NCBI GenBank assembly: GCA_003510135.1
Contig: DOKY01000033.1
Coordinates: 17,516 to 81,515, forward strand
Length of the DNA stretch: 64,000 bases
DNA from: Pseudothermotoga sp.
Lineage (GTDB): Bacteria > Thermotogota > Thermotogae > Thermotogales > DSM-5069
Direction of reading: 5' to 3'
Shown here: piece by piece, positions 34,020 to 43,188 of the stretch
How positions within the stretch are numbered: the first letter of the stretch is position 1
Layout: the number at the start of each line of letters is the position of its first letter
The notes under the pieces: model-generated
What the model saw: the letters and a program-made list of their open reading frames with translations, nothing else
Databases searched by the model: none
Told to the model about the DNA's origin: nothing
Program-made: the position numbers and the translations under genes

Positions 34020-34784
34020 ATGGTCATCCTGTTCGACATTGGAAACACGCAAACTGTGCTGGGCGTTACCGACGATGGTGTGACATTCCACAAGTGGAGG
34101 TTCTCCACGCAACGATCGGAAACGGAGGACGAAATATTTGCCCTTGCATCCATTTTGCTGGAAAAACAGTTTGGAACGATACCACACTTCAAAGGGGCCG
34201 TGATCGCTTCGGTCGTACCGTCTCTGAACTACGTTTTTCAGAAACTGGTTGAGAAGTACTTCACCATCGAGTGTACGTGGGTGGAAGCAACGAACTCATC
34301 GGAGGTGAAATGGAACGTGAAAAATCCCTCTGAGATAGGTGCGGACAGGGTGGCGAACGTCTTCGCTGTTGCGTTCGACCATCCCGACGCACTGGTGATA
34401 GATGTTGGAACTGCTATTACGATAGATGTTGTGAGAGATGGAAACTACGAAGGTGGAGTGATAATGCCAGGACTGATGACCGCGGCCTACAGCCTGTTCG
34501 AAAAGACCGCGAAGCTTCCTCAGGTCGATCTCCACGTACCGACAAACTGCGTGGGTAAAGATACATCCGAGAACATCAGGATAGGTATCGTGAAGGGAAC
34601 CGCCTGCGCACTGAACGGTTTGATCGGGGAGATCAAAAACATCTACGACAGGCCTTTCAGGGTGTTCCTCACGGGTGGTCAGAGTAAGGTTTTGGAGAAA
34701 TTGGTCGAGCACGATGATCTTGATCCCGATTTGACGTTGAGGGGGATGTTCAAATTCTGGCAAGTAAAAAGAAGATCGTTCTGA
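34020..34784 (+). CDS. coaX: Type III pantothenate kinase
   Basis: 254 residues from ATG 34020, 7 bases after GGAGG; GTG 34017 also lies in frame but too close to the site. It belongs to the ASKHA fold: an N-terminal FDIGNTQTVLG phosphate loop, GADRVANVFA, DVGTAITIDVV and GGVIMPGL. It carries out the first step of coenzyme A synthesis and needs a monovalent cation. The following radical SAM frame begins before this stop codon. Confidence 0.96.
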   Translation: MVILFDIGNTQTVLGVTDDGVTFHKWRFSTQRSETEDEIFALASILLEKQFGTIPHFKGAVIASVVPSLNYVFQKLVEKYFTIECTWVEATNSSEVKWNVKNPSEIGADRVANVFAVAFDHPDALVIDVGTAITIDVVRDGNYEGGVIMPGLMTAAYSLFEKTAKLPQVDLHVPTNCVGKDTSENIRIGIVKGTACALNGLIGEIKNIYDRPFRVFLTGGQSKVLEKLVEHDDLDPDLTLRGMFKFWQVKRRSF

Positions 34785-36115
34785 TCAATCCCTGGATATG
34801 TGACTTCGCAGCGTACGATTTCTGGCTCAAACCTGTTGGGCTACTGTACGTTGGATCTGCCCTTTTACACTACGGATTCGACGTGAACTTAATTGATCTT
34901 CTCAACAGACACGATCCAAGAATCGCTTTCTTTGCCAGGCCCAAACCTGACAAGCAGTACGGCACAGGAAAATTTCACACCGTAGAAATCCAAAAACCAC
35001 CGCAACTGTCGTTCGTTCCGAGGAAGTACAAACGTTACGGCGCGCCTGAAGAGTTCTTCATTCATGAGCTGAAAAGAATCGAAAAGCCTGACGCCTTCTT
35101 CGTCACGTCTTCCATGACCTACTGGTGGCCGGGGGTTCGCCAGACGATAGAAGTCATTAAGCGGGTGTTCCCGAACGTACCTGTGGTTCTCGGTGGCATC
35201 TACGCACGAATCTATCCGGATCACGCAAGACTTCACAGCGGAGCGGACATAGTCTACAGCGCGGATCTGTCGCAGCTGAACACTTTGCTTTCCGATCTCT
35301 TTGGAGAAAGCTTCGACGATGATCTCAGCGACTGGTTCGAAAGGCTGGATCCTGCCTACGAGCTGTACGAGAAGGTCGGTTATCTGGTGTTCTTCACATC
35401 GCTTGGATGTGTGTACAACTGCAGTTACTGTTTGACGCCTAAGCTGTACGGAAAATGGATATACCGGGATCATGAGCGAATACTGAAAATGATCCGAAAA
35501 TATGTTCGCGCCTTTAACGTGAAAGACGTTGTGTTCTTCGACGATGCCGCCCTGATAGACAAAGAAAATCACTTCAAACCGCTGTTGAAAAAGCTTATCA
35601 CTGCAAATCTCGGGGTCAGATACCACCTTCCCAACGGCATTCACGCAAGATTGATAGACGGAGAGCTCGCCTGGTTGCTGAAGCAAGCAAACTTCGTCAC
35701 GATCAAACTCGGTTACGAAACCTCTGGTCCCCTTCAAAACAAAACGGGTGGCAAGGTCCACGACGAGGATATCATCAAGGCAGCCCAGCTGCTCAGGTCC
35801 GTCGGTTTCACCTCCCGAGAAGTCCAGGCGTACATCATGGTGAACATGCCGGAACAAACCGAGCAGGATGTAATGAACGCCATCGAAACATGCAGGAAAG
35901 CCGGCATATCCATCTCTCTGAACGAATATACACCGATTCCAAACACAAGAGACTGGTTCAAATTAACGAGTGCTGGGATACTGCCAGCCGACGTCGATCC
36001 TCTTTTGCTGAACAACACCGTTTTACCTTACTGGTGGAAAGCCGGGATAAATGTTGCGACCGTGCAACGGCTCAAGGATCTGGCACACGGAAGAATTTCT
36101 ACTCTTCGCTCGTGA
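34757..36115 (+). CDS. B12-binding-domain radical SAM protein, non-standard start
   Basis: The first conventional start in frame is GTG 34883, but it lacks a ribosome site and would remove residues KKIVLINPWICDFAAYDFW and VGLLYVGSALLHYGFDV, which are the first strand and helix of a B12-binding-like fold. The frame is open back to a stop at 34721-34723 with no ATG, GTG or TTG. A GGGGG (34741-34745) suits ATT 34754 or CTG 34757. From CTG the protein has about 452 residues. The radical SAM cluster motif is CVYNCSYC (CX3CX2C). Function is unknown; related proteins include many methyltransferases and oxidoreductases. It overlaps coaX by 28 bases and converges with the SIS gene. Confidence 0.8.
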   Translation: MASKKKIVLINPWICDFAAYDFWLKPVGLLYVGSALLHYGFDVNLIDLLNRHDPRIAFFARPKPDKQYGTGKFHTVEIQKPPQLSFVPRKYKRYGAPEEFFIHELKRIEKPDAFFVTSSMTYWWPGVRQTIEVIKRVFPNVPVVLGGIYARIYPDHARLHSGADIVYSADLSQLNTLLSDLFGESFDDDLSDWFERLDPAYELYEKVGYLVFFTSLGCVYNCSYCLTPKLYGKWIYRDHERILKMIRKYVRAFNVKDVVFFDDAALIDKENHFKPLLKKLITANLGVRYHLPNGIHARLIDGELAWLLKQANFVTIKLGYETSGPLQNKTGGKVHDEDIIKAAQLLRSVGFTSREVQAYIMVNMPEQTEQDVMNAIETCRKAGISISLNEYTPIPNTRDWFKLTSAGILPADVDPLLLNNTVLPYWWKAGINVATVQRLKDLAHGRISTLRS

Positions 36116-37103
36116 CCTTTGTCGCGATCATGCCAACTCCGCTTGGATAACCTCTCTTCTGAGCGAGCTGGTCCGCGAGTTTCTGGAAAACGACGATGAC
36201 TGGTATTGCAGCAAGCTCTTCGGGAAGGCCAGATTTCAACAGGATCGCTCTTTTCGAGTCTTCTTGAACGTTGGTGATCGCCCACACTCTTTCGAAATCC
36301 GAAAGATCTTTCAGCATCTTGCCAACAATTCGTTCAGTTCTTCCCTCAAGATGAATGAGCGTTGCAGTTGCACCACCAATCAGCAACTCCATGGCACCAT
36401 GACGAAAGCCTCCGCCACTGTACCAGGAGCTGTTGAACCTGGCAACCTCCGCGAGCGTGAGCTGTGCCATGCGCAGAATCGGCACCGAAAAACCTCGTCC
36501 GACCAGAACCAAATGTTCATTTGCAGCCACACTCTCCACATAGTTCCGAATTTCCAGATCAAGCGCGTACTCCAAATGCTCGTCCAGACCTTCAAAGCTC
36601 AAAGAACGTCCCACCCATCGTGATACGATGAGGAGTAAGGTCAAAATACTGTTGACGAAAGTCTTGGTCGAGCCCATGGCTCGCTCCTGCCCCGCGTGGA
36701 TCAGAAAGACTCTATCTTGACCCAGGGTTTTGGCAACAGTGCTGCCCGAATTGTTCGTGACGAGGATGCATTTTTTTCTGATTTTGGGATACCTCTCGAC
36801 GAGTTTTTTCAGCTCCACTGTCTCTCCAGACTGTGAAACCAACACGATGGTATCGTAAGAATCAAAATTTTTCTCATCCCAGTACCACAGCACTTCTGAA
36901 AGTTCCTCACATCTACAGTTGAAGCCCGCTTGGTTGGCGTACACCATGGCGTACAATCCTGCGTAGTAGGAAGCCCCCATTCCCAAGATCAAGAGGTTGG
37001 CCGGTTTGAAAAGATCCGCCTTTCTCTTCGTTTCCTCAGCGTGTGTGATCAGTTCACGAACAGCCTTCGGTTGCTCTGAACAATCTTGTGCAAAAATTGA
37101 CAT
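36099..37103 (-). CDS. SIS-domain sugar-phosphate isomerase/deaminase (GlmS C-terminal-like)
   Basis: 334 residues with two SIS domains and no glutaminase domain. The first has LLILGMGASYYAGLYA and the phosphosugar motif VSQSGET; the second starts near LVLVGRGFSVPILRMAQLTL. It resembles the isomerase half of GlmS and AgaS/FrlB-type deglycases, so it probably acts on an amino-sugar phosphate. It has its own promoter region and overlaps the radical SAM gene tail-to-tail by 17 bases. Confidence 0.85.
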   Translation of the reverse strand: MSIFAQDCSEQPKAVRELITHAEETKRKADLFKPANLLILGMGASYYAGLYAMVYANQAGFNCRCEELSEVLWYWDEKNFDSYDTIVLVSQSGETVELKKLVERYPKIRKKCILVTNNSGSTVAKTLGQDRVFLIHAGQERAMGSTKTFVNSILTLLLIVSRWVGRSLSFEGLDEHLEYALDLEIRNYVESVAANEHLVLVGRGFSVPILRMAQLTLAEVARFNSSWYSGGGFRHGAMELLIGGATATLIHLEGRTERIVGKMLKDLSDFERVWAITNVQEDSKRAILLKSGLPEELAAIPVIVVFQKLADQLAQKRGYPSGVGMIATKVTSEE

Positions 37104-37146
37104 CTACATCAAACCTCCCTTGTCAGTATGTCCTACCAAATCAATT

Positions 37147-37155
37147 TATAGCACG
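37147..37155 (-). promoter_or_regulatory. Possible promoter of the SIS gene
   Basis: On the minus strand TGCTATAAA reads as an extended -10 (TATAAA at 37150 to 37145). It lies about 45 bases upstream of the SIS ATG. No clear -35. For infB on the other strand only a weak TAAAAT (37197-37202) is seen. Confidence 0.35.
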
Positions 37156-37228
37156 ATACTTTAAAATCAGTTCAGCAAAACGGCATACATGTTGTGTAAA
37201 ATATATGCGGTTTGAAGGGGTGATATGT

Positions 37229-39253
37229 ATGCCGAGATTGAGAGTGTATGAACTCGCGAAAAAGTTGAACATGTCCACGAAAGACCTCCTTCAGGAGCTC
37301 GAGGAGCTTGGACTCGACATCAAGAACCATATGAGTTACATAGACGAGGAAACCGTCAAACTTTTGCTCGAGCTCTTTGAGGAAGAGGAGGACGTAGAAA
37401 AATCCAAACCCGCTACCAAACCTAAGAAAGAAGAAGAGATCAAAGAAGAGGAAGTAAGGGAAGAGGTCCTGGTCGCACCAGAGGAACTCCAGGTCAACAC
37501 ACTCGCTTTAAAGATGGGAGTTCCGCTGAACAAAGTCATTCAGGACATGTTCATGAAAGGCGTTGTGCTCAAACCGAATCAGAACTTGGATGAGAGAACA
37601 GCTCGAGAGATCGCGAAGATGTACGGATATAAGCTGCGGCTGCAACAGGAAACAAAAACGGAACATGTAGAAGAGCAGATAAGTAAACTTCAACAGATCG
37701 AGAAATATTTCGAGGAGCTCTACATTAAGCATGCAGACGAGCTTGTACCAAGGCCTCCAGTTGTTACTGTGATGGGACACGTGGACCATGGAAAGACGAC
37801 GTTGCTTGACAAAATACGGAAAACGCGGGTTGCCGAACAGGAAGCCGGTGGCATAACCCAGTCGATAGGAGCGTACCAAATCAGTTACAACGGCAAGAAG
37901 ATCACTTTCATAGACACACCTGGTCACGAACTGTTCACGGAGATGAGGGCCAGGGGTGCTCAGGCAACTGACATTGTGGTACTGGTCGTGGCCGCAGATG
38001 ATGGAGTGATGCCTCAAACCATCGAGGCATACAACCATGCGAAAGCTGCGAATGTGCCGGTCGTTGTTGCCATAAACAAGATAGACAAACCCAACGCGAA
38101 CGTTGAAGCGACGAAGCAACAGCTGGTGTCGAAGTTGAACCTCATCCCCGAAGACTGGGGTGGTGATACGATCGTTGTGCCCATATCCGCGAGGACGGGG
38201 CAGGGTATAGATGAGCTCCTCGAGATGATACTTTTGGTGGCTGAGATGAAAGAGATAAAGTGTTATCCCAAAGGTCCCGCCAGGTGTGTCGTTATAGAAT
38301 CGAAGATCGAGCGTGGTCTCGGCCCCGTTGCGAACGTGATCGTGAAGGATGGGATCCTGAAAGTCGGCGACTACGTTGTCGCGGGACCCATCTACGCAAA
38401 AGTTCGAACGTTGATCGACGACAAGGGCAAGCACATAAAATATGCTGAACCATCGCAACCTGTTATGATCGTGGGCTTTGACGAGCTGCCAAATTTGCGA
38501 TACGCCATTTATACCGTTGAGGACCTCGAAACTGCCCGCCAGATGAGCGAGGAGATAAAGGATCGAATCGAGAAAGAAAGACGCTCGAAGCGGAGAATGA
38601 CGCTTGAAGAGCTTTTGAAGATGATGGAAGAGAAGGAAAAGAAAGAACTGAACCTCATTCTGAAGGCTGACACGTTAGGCTCACTCAGTGCGGTGCAGAG
38701 TGCTGTTGAATCTCTGAAATCGGACGAAATAAAAGTCAGCGTCGTGCACGCCGGGGTTGGACCTGTAACAGAGAGTGACATCATGCTTGCTTCCACCTGC
38801 GATGGTATTGTGATCGGCTTCAGGGTGAAAATCGAGCCACAAGCGAGAAAGCTGGCCGAGGCAGAAGCCATCCAGGTGAAGACTTATGAGGTCATATACG
38901 ATCTGATCGAGAGCCTGAAGCTCGCCATGGAAGGCATGCTCAAACCGCAGATCGTGGAGGAGCTCATAGGCCGCGGCGAGATCAAGAAGGTCTTCGACAT
39001 AAAGAAAGTCGGCAAAGTTGCAGGAGTACAGCTGCTCGAGGGTAAAGCGACTCGCGACAGCAAAGTCAAAGTGTACAGAAACAACATGCTGTTGTTCACA
39101 GACGAAATAGAAACCCTCAAACACTTCAAAGAAGACGTCAGCCAGGTGGAAGCGCCGCAAGAGTGCGGTATAAAGTTCAAAAACAGGGCAGATTTCCAAG
39201 AGGGCGACGAACTGGAATTCTACCAGCTCAAAGAGATCAAGAGGGTGCTTTGA
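37229..39253 (+). CDS. infB: Translation initiation factor IF-2
   Basis: 674 residues from ATG 37229 (MPRLRVYELAKKL), 5 bases after AGGGGTGA; the longer frame from 37088 is not supported. The N-terminal IF2N domain is followed by a short glutamate/lysine-rich linker, a second IF2N-like domain, and a G domain with GHVDHGKTT at about residue 183, DTPGHE and NKIDK. Domains II, III and C (EGKATRDSKVKVYRN) follow. It is of the short IF-2 type with little N-terminal extension. It overlaps the fur-type gene tail-to-tail by 17 bases. nusA is not next to it, unlike in many bacteria. Confidence 0.97.
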   Translation: MPRLRVYELAKKLNMSTKDLLQELEELGLDIKNHMSYIDEETVKLLLELFEEEEDVEKSKPATKPKKEEEIKEEEVREEVLVAPEELQVNTLALKMGVPLNKVIQDMFMKGVVLKPNQNLDERTAREIAKMYGYKLRLQQETKTEHVEEQISKLQQIEKYFEELYIKHADELVPRPPVVTVMGHVDHGKTTLLDKIRKTRVAEQEAGGITQSIGAYQISYNGKKITFIDTPGHELFTEMRARGAQATDIVVLVVAADDGVMPQTIEAYNHAKAANVPVVVAINKIDKPNANVEATKQQLVSKLNLIPEDWGGDTIVVPISARTGQGIDELLEMILLVAEMKEIKCYPKGPARCVVIESKIERGLGPVANVIVKDGILKVGDYVVAGPIYAKVRTLIDDKGKHIKYAEPSQPVMIVGFDELPNLRYAIYTVEDLETARQMSEEIKDRIEKERRSKRRMTLEELLKMMEEKEKKELNLILKADTLGSLSAVQSAVESLKSDEIKVSVVHAGVGPVTESDIMLASTCDGIVIGFRVKIEPQARKLAEAEAIQVKTYEVIYDLIESLKLAMEGMLKPQIVEELIGRGEIKKVFDIKKVGKVAGVQLLEGKATRDSKVKVYRNNMLLFTDEIETLKHFKEDVSQVEAPQECGIKFKNRADFQEGDELEFYQLKEIKRVL

Positions 39254-39662
39254 TCTCTGCCGCTGAGTCTTTTCCAGCGCACTTTTCGCAGACCCCGTAG
39301 ACGATGAGTTCTGCTCTTTTTGCCTGCCCGGGGGCTCGGAAAGAAACTTCGTAACTTATGTCATAGACGCTCCCGCACACTTCGCAGACAAAGTGGCCAT
39401 GGTCCGAGGTGTCTATATCGTAAATGGCAGCACTCTCGCTAATGGGAATCTTTCTGACCTGGCCCATTTGCTCGAGCACACGAACGGTGTTGTATATCGT
39501 TGTGAAAGATACGCTTCCGACCTTGCGCAACACGTGTTCGTATATCTGTTGTGCGGTGGGATGGGTTCTGTGTGTCTGAAGAAACCTTATGATCTCAACC
39601 CTCTGCGGTGTGACCTTTAGACCTCTGGATCTGAGCATATCTGCAATTTGACTTGTTGTCAT
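39237..39662 (-). CDS. Fur/PerR family transcriptional regulator
   Basis: 141 residues. An N-terminal winged helix (RGLKVTPQRVEIIRFLQ, HPTAQQIYEHVLRKVGSVSFTTIYNTVR) precedes a C-terminal metal-binding half with HGHFVCEVCG and CEKCAGK, giving the two CxxC pairs of the structural zinc site. The sensory metal cannot be decided, but spacing and short length resemble PerR. The start follows GGAGG. It is divergent from the glycosylase gene across a 71-base region with facing promoters. Confidence 0.9.
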   Translation of the reverse strand: MTTSQIADMLRSRGLKVTPQRVEIIRFLQTHRTHPTAQQIYEHVLRKVGSVSFTTIYNTVRVLEQMGQVRKIPISESAAIYDIDTSDHGHFVCEVCGSVYDISYEVSFRAPGQAKRAELIVYGVCEKCAGKDSAAEIKAPS

Positions 39663-39680
39663 CCATCAACCTCCTGCAAA

Positions 39681-39716
39681 ATTATAACACTTTCACCAAC
39701 TTTTCGCATGTATAAT
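39681..39716. promoter_or_regulatory. Overlapping divergent promoters, possible Fur-family operator
   Basis: A minus-strand TATAAT (39686 to 39681) with an upstream TGT faces the Fur-type gene; a plus-strand TATAAT (39711-39716) faces the glycosylase operon. They are 24 bases apart, so each -35 region would overlap the other promoter. ATTATAA at 39681-39687 matches half of a PerR box (TTATAATnATTATAA). Confidence 0.5.
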
Positions 39717-39733
39717 CTAATCGGAGGTGCTCT

Positions 39734-40360
39734 GTGATAAGACTGGCCCAGGCTGTTGAAAGTATCAGGCAGGAAGCGGCACCACTCGTTGAAGAACGGT
39801 TCAAACAGTTCAAACAGCTCGGTGAGAATGGAACCAATGAAGAACTGTACAGCGAGCTGTGCTTCTGTATACTCACGGCGAACTGGAGCGCCAGAGGTGG
39901 GATGAGGGCGCAACAATTGATCGGTGTCGAGGGCTTTATGAAAGCAAGTGAGGAGGAACTGGCCGAGACGTTGACGCACTTGCACCACCGTTATCCAAAG
40001 GCCCGTGCTTCGTACATAGTCAAAAACAGATGGGTTGCGCATCATTTGAAAGCTTTGCTCTCGTTGCCTCCCGCTGAGGCGCGAGAATGGTTGGTGAAGA
40101 ACGTGCTCGGGATAGGTTACAAGGAGGCGAGCCATTTTTTGAGGAATGCCGGTGTTGAAGAACTCGCAATACTTGACAGACACGTGCTTTCACTGATGAA
40201 TCAGTTTGGTCTGATCGACTCGCTGCCCCGATCGCTGACAAGGCAGAGATATCTGAGCCTGGAAACGTTGCTGAAAGAAGAAGCTCGATGCTTTGGAGAA
40301 TCGCCGGGAAAGTTTGATTTGTATCTCTGGTACTTCGTCAAGAAGACCGTTGAAAAATAG
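39734..40360 (+). CDS. N-glycosylase/DNA lyase (8-oxoguanine glycosylase, Ogg2 type)
   Basis: 208 residues from a GTG behind GGAGG. It belongs to the endonuclease III / HhH-GPD fold, with the HhH-like segment NVLGIGYKEASHFLRN supplying the catalytic lysine (K in GYKEAS) and LAILDRHV supplying the catalytic aspartate. There is no C-terminal iron-sulphur cluster, which fits the archaeal/Thermotoga Ogg2 type. It removes 8-oxoguanine and cuts the backbone. It is the first gene of the gltX-cysS-glyA run. Confidence 0.88.
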   Translation: MIRLAQAVESIRQEAAPLVEERFKQFKQLGENGTNEELYSELCFCILTANWSARGGMRAQQLIGVEGFMKASEEELAETLTHLHHRYPKARASYIVKNRWVAHHLKALLSLPPAEAREWLVKNVLGIGYKEASHFLRNAGVEELAILDRHVLSLMNQFGLIDSLPRSLTRQRYLSLETLLKEEARCFGESPGKFDLYLWYFVKKTVEK

Positions 40361-40372
40361 GAGGAAAGATTG

Positions 40373-41791
40373 ATGGTGAGAGTCAGATTCGCACCGAGTC
40401 CAACTGGTTTTCTACACGTTGGAGGAGCAAGAACGGCCCTGTTCAATCATCTGTTCGCAAGACATTTTAACGGCACCTTTGTTCTGAGGATCGAGGACAC
40501 GGACATAGCGCGTTCAGAACGTATCTTCGAGGAAAAACTGATGGACTCGCTTCGCTGGTTGAAAATTCAGTGGGATGAAGGACCAGACGTTGGAGGACCT
40601 TACGGTCCTTACAGACAGAGTGAAAGGCTCCACATATACAGAGAGTACGCCGAAAAACTGGTGAGCGAAAACAAAGCATACAGGGTCTATGCGTACCCTG
40701 AAGAGATTGAACAGCTCAGGAAAGAACTACTGAGCAAAAACCTGCCGCCACATTACACTCGCGAGATGTTCGATCGGTTTGCCACAAAAGAGCGAATAAG
40801 GGAGTACGAAGAAAGAGGTTTGCAACCTGCCATCTACTTCTCGATGCCGAGGAAGACGATCGTCCACAACGATCTGATAAAGGGCCAAGTCGTGTTCAAC
40901 GAGGGCTCCGTCGGGGATTTTGCTCTCTTAAGAAGCAACGGCATGCCAACGTACAACTTCGCGTGCGTTGTCGACGATATGCTCATGAAGATCACACACG
41001 TGATAAGGGGGGACGATCATTTACCAAACACGGTCAAACAACTTGCGATTTACGAGGCCTTCGGTGTCAAACCCCCGCAGATAGGTCACGTGTCGATGAT
41101 CCTCGGGCCAGACGGTAAAAAACTGAGCAAGCGTCACGGCGCCACATCTGTCGAAGAGTTCAGGGCCAGAGGATATTTACCGGAGGCGGTGGTAAATTAT
41201 CTGGCTCTGCTCGGCTGGTCCCCGCCTGACGCTCAGGAGATCATGTCGATGGAGGAGATGATCGAGAAATTCTCCATAGACCGTTTGAGCAAGAATCCCG
41301 CCATATTCGATCCGGGAAAGCTGAGATGGATGAACGGATACTACATAAGGAAGGCTGATGCCAAGAAGATGGTGGAGTTGCTTATTCCGTACTTGGAATC
41401 GAGGGGATGGTCTTACACAAGCAAAGAATGGCTCGAGAACGTGTTTTTGTGTGTCAGAGACCGCATGCACACACTCGAAGAATTCACGGACCTTGCGGAC
41501 TTTTTCTTCGTCAGACCTGAGATCACCCTACAGACCGATGAAGCAATTCTGAAAGGACTGCTCGAATGTGCATCAAGGCTCGAACAAGCTGGTGAGCTGA
41601 GTAGAGAAGGACTCGTTAACGTTTTCCGGCAAGTGATTAAGAGTTTGAAACTGAACGCGAAAGAGTTTTATATGAGCCTGAGGAAAGCCTTGACGGGAAA
41701 GAGCGAGGGACCTGAATTAATAGATATCGTGACGCTGCTTGGACCAACCGAAACAGCAACGAGGATCAAAAAGGCAGTGGGGGTAGAATGA
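40373..41791 (+). CDS. gltX: Glutamyl-tRNA synthetase
   Basis: 472 residues from ATG 40373, 8 bases after GGAGG; a TTG three bases upstream is less well placed. HIGH-type motif FLHVGGART, KMSKS-type motif KKLSKRH. The anticodon-binding helical domain is complete (ending IKKAVGVE). Thermotogales commonly carry two GluRS-like genes; which tRNA this copy charges cannot be told from sequence alone. Confidence 0.96.
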   Translation: MVRVRFAPSPTGFLHVGGARTALFNHLFARHFNGTFVLRIEDTDIARSERIFEEKLMDSLRWLKIQWDEGPDVGGPYGPYRQSERLHIYREYAEKLVSENKAYRVYAYPEEIEQLRKELLSKNLPPHYTREMFDRFATKERIREYEERGLQPAIYFSMPRKTIVHNDLIKGQVVFNEGSVGDFALLRSNGMPTYNFACVVDDMLMKITHVIRGDDHLPNTVKQLAIYEAFGVKPPQIGHVSMILGPDGKKLSKRHGATSVEEFRARGYLPEAVVNYLALLGWSPPDAQEIMSMEEMIEKFSIDRLSKNPAIFDPGKLRWMNGYYIRKADAKKMVELLIPYLESRGWSYTSKEWLENVFLCVRDRMHTLEEFTDLADFFFVRPEITLQTDEAILKGLLECASRLEQAGELSREGLVNVFRQVIKSLKLNAKEFYMSLRKALTGKSEGPELIDIVTLLGPTETATRIKKAVGVE

Positions 41792-43185
41792 TGTTTCTGA
41801 AAAATACGCTTACAGGGCGACTCGAGAAGTTCGAACCTCTCGAACCCAACGTTGTGCGAATGTACGTGTGTGGTCCGACAGTGTACGGACTCATACATGT
41901 GGGTAACGCGAGGCCCATGATCGTCTTCGATGCACTCAGAAGATATCTGGAGTACAGAAACTATCGCGTGATAATGGTTCAGAACTTCACGGACATCGAT
42001 GACAAGATCATAAACCGTGCCAACCAATGGGGCGTGGATTTCAAGGACGTTGCCGAGACCTTCATTCAGGAGTACTGGAGGGACGCAAGTGCGCTCGGTA
42101 TAAGGGCGGCGAACTTCGCCCCGAAGACGTCGGACTTTGTGTCCGAGATCATCGATGCCATAGAACAGCTGATAAAAAAGGGACACGCATACGTGGCAGA
42201 TGGAGATGTATATTTTGACGTGAAGAGCTTTCCAAAGTATGGAGAGCTTTCACACAGAAGTCTAGACGAGATGATTGCCGGTGCTCGAATCGAAGTGAGT
42301 GAGAAGAAGAGATTCGCACTGGATTTTGCGCTGTGGAAAGCGGCCAAACCTAAGGAACCTGCCTGGGACAGTCCATGGGGTAAGGGAAGGCCGGGTTGGC
42401 ACATCGAGTGTACTATCATGTCCATGAAACTTCTCGGTTCCACGCTCGACATCCACGCCGGAGGAGAGGATCTCATCTTTCCTCATCATGAGAACGAAAA
42501 GGCACAGAGTGAAGCGTTGACAGGAAAACCGTTCGTGAGATACTGGCTTCACAACGCTCTGGTGCGTGTTTCAGGTGACAAGATGAGCAAATCCTTAGGC
42601 AACATATTCGTACTCAGAGAAGCCTTGAAGAAGTTCGGGGCCGATGGCTTGAAGCTTTATTTTTTGTCCAAGCACTACAGGAGTCCCATTGATTTCTCCG
42701 TAGAGTCGCTCGAGGCGAGCGCAAGGGCAGCCAAGAGGGTTCTGGAAAGTTTCAAACGCTTCGAATCGAAGTTCTCCTTTGTACCCGTACCGAAGAGTGA
42801 GACCTGGATGAACGAGCAAAGACAGAGGTTCATCGAAGCGTTGGACAACGATTTCAACACGCCTGAAGCGATCGCCCTGATCTTTGAGCTCACAGGGTTG
42901 CTGAACAAACTGATGGATGAAGGTAACGAAGAAGGGGCGCTGAGGGCGTACCACCTGCTCCGGAGAGAATTTTGTCCGGTGCTGGGATTGTTCGAAGCGG
43001 GAACACGGTCTGAAGGGACGGACGTCGATCCGTTGTTGCGTTTGATCCTTGACGTGCGAAAAGAGTTGAGGGAAAGAAAATTGTACGATCTCGCCGACTC
43101 GATCAGAAACAGGCTGAAGTCACTCGGGATCGAGGTGCGCGATACACGCGAAGGCTCCACGTATTCTTTTCACGGGGAGGTATGA
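41788..43185 (+). CDS. cysS: Cysteinyl-tRNA synthetase
   Basis: 465 residues. Zinc-binding CGPTVYG, HIGH motif GLIHVGNAR, second zinc ligand region HIECTIMS, HHENEKAQS and KMSKS present as KMSKS. The start overlaps the gltX stop (ATGATG). It ends with the usual C-terminal domain (LKSLGIEVRDTREGS). Confidence 0.97.
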   Translation: MMFLKNTLTGRLEKFEPLEPNVVRMYVCGPTVYGLIHVGNARPMIVFDALRRYLEYRNYRVIMVQNFTDIDDKIINRANQWGVDFKDVAETFIQEYWRDASALGIRAANFAPKTSDFVSEIIDAIEQLIKKGHAYVADGDVYFDVKSFPKYGELSHRSLDEMIAGARIEVSEKKRFALDFALWKAAKPKEPAWDSPWGKGRPGWHIECTIMSMKLLGSTLDIHAGGEDLIFPHHENEKAQSEALTGKPFVRYWLHNALVRVSGDKMSKSLGNIFVLREALKKFGADGLKLYFLSKHYRSPIDFSVESLEASARAAKRVLESFKRFESKFSFVPVPKSETWMNEQRQRFIEALDNDFNTPEAIALIFELTGLLNKLMDEGNEEGALRAYHLLRREFCPVLGLFEAGTRSEGTDVDPLLRLILDVRKELRERKLYDLADSIRNRLKSLGIEVRDTREGSTYSFHGEV

Positions 43186-43188
43186 GTG

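Noticed and set aside
37508..38458. 316-residue minus-strand open frame inside infB
   Set aside because: Antisense to the IF-2 GTP-binding domain; no domain or ribosome site.
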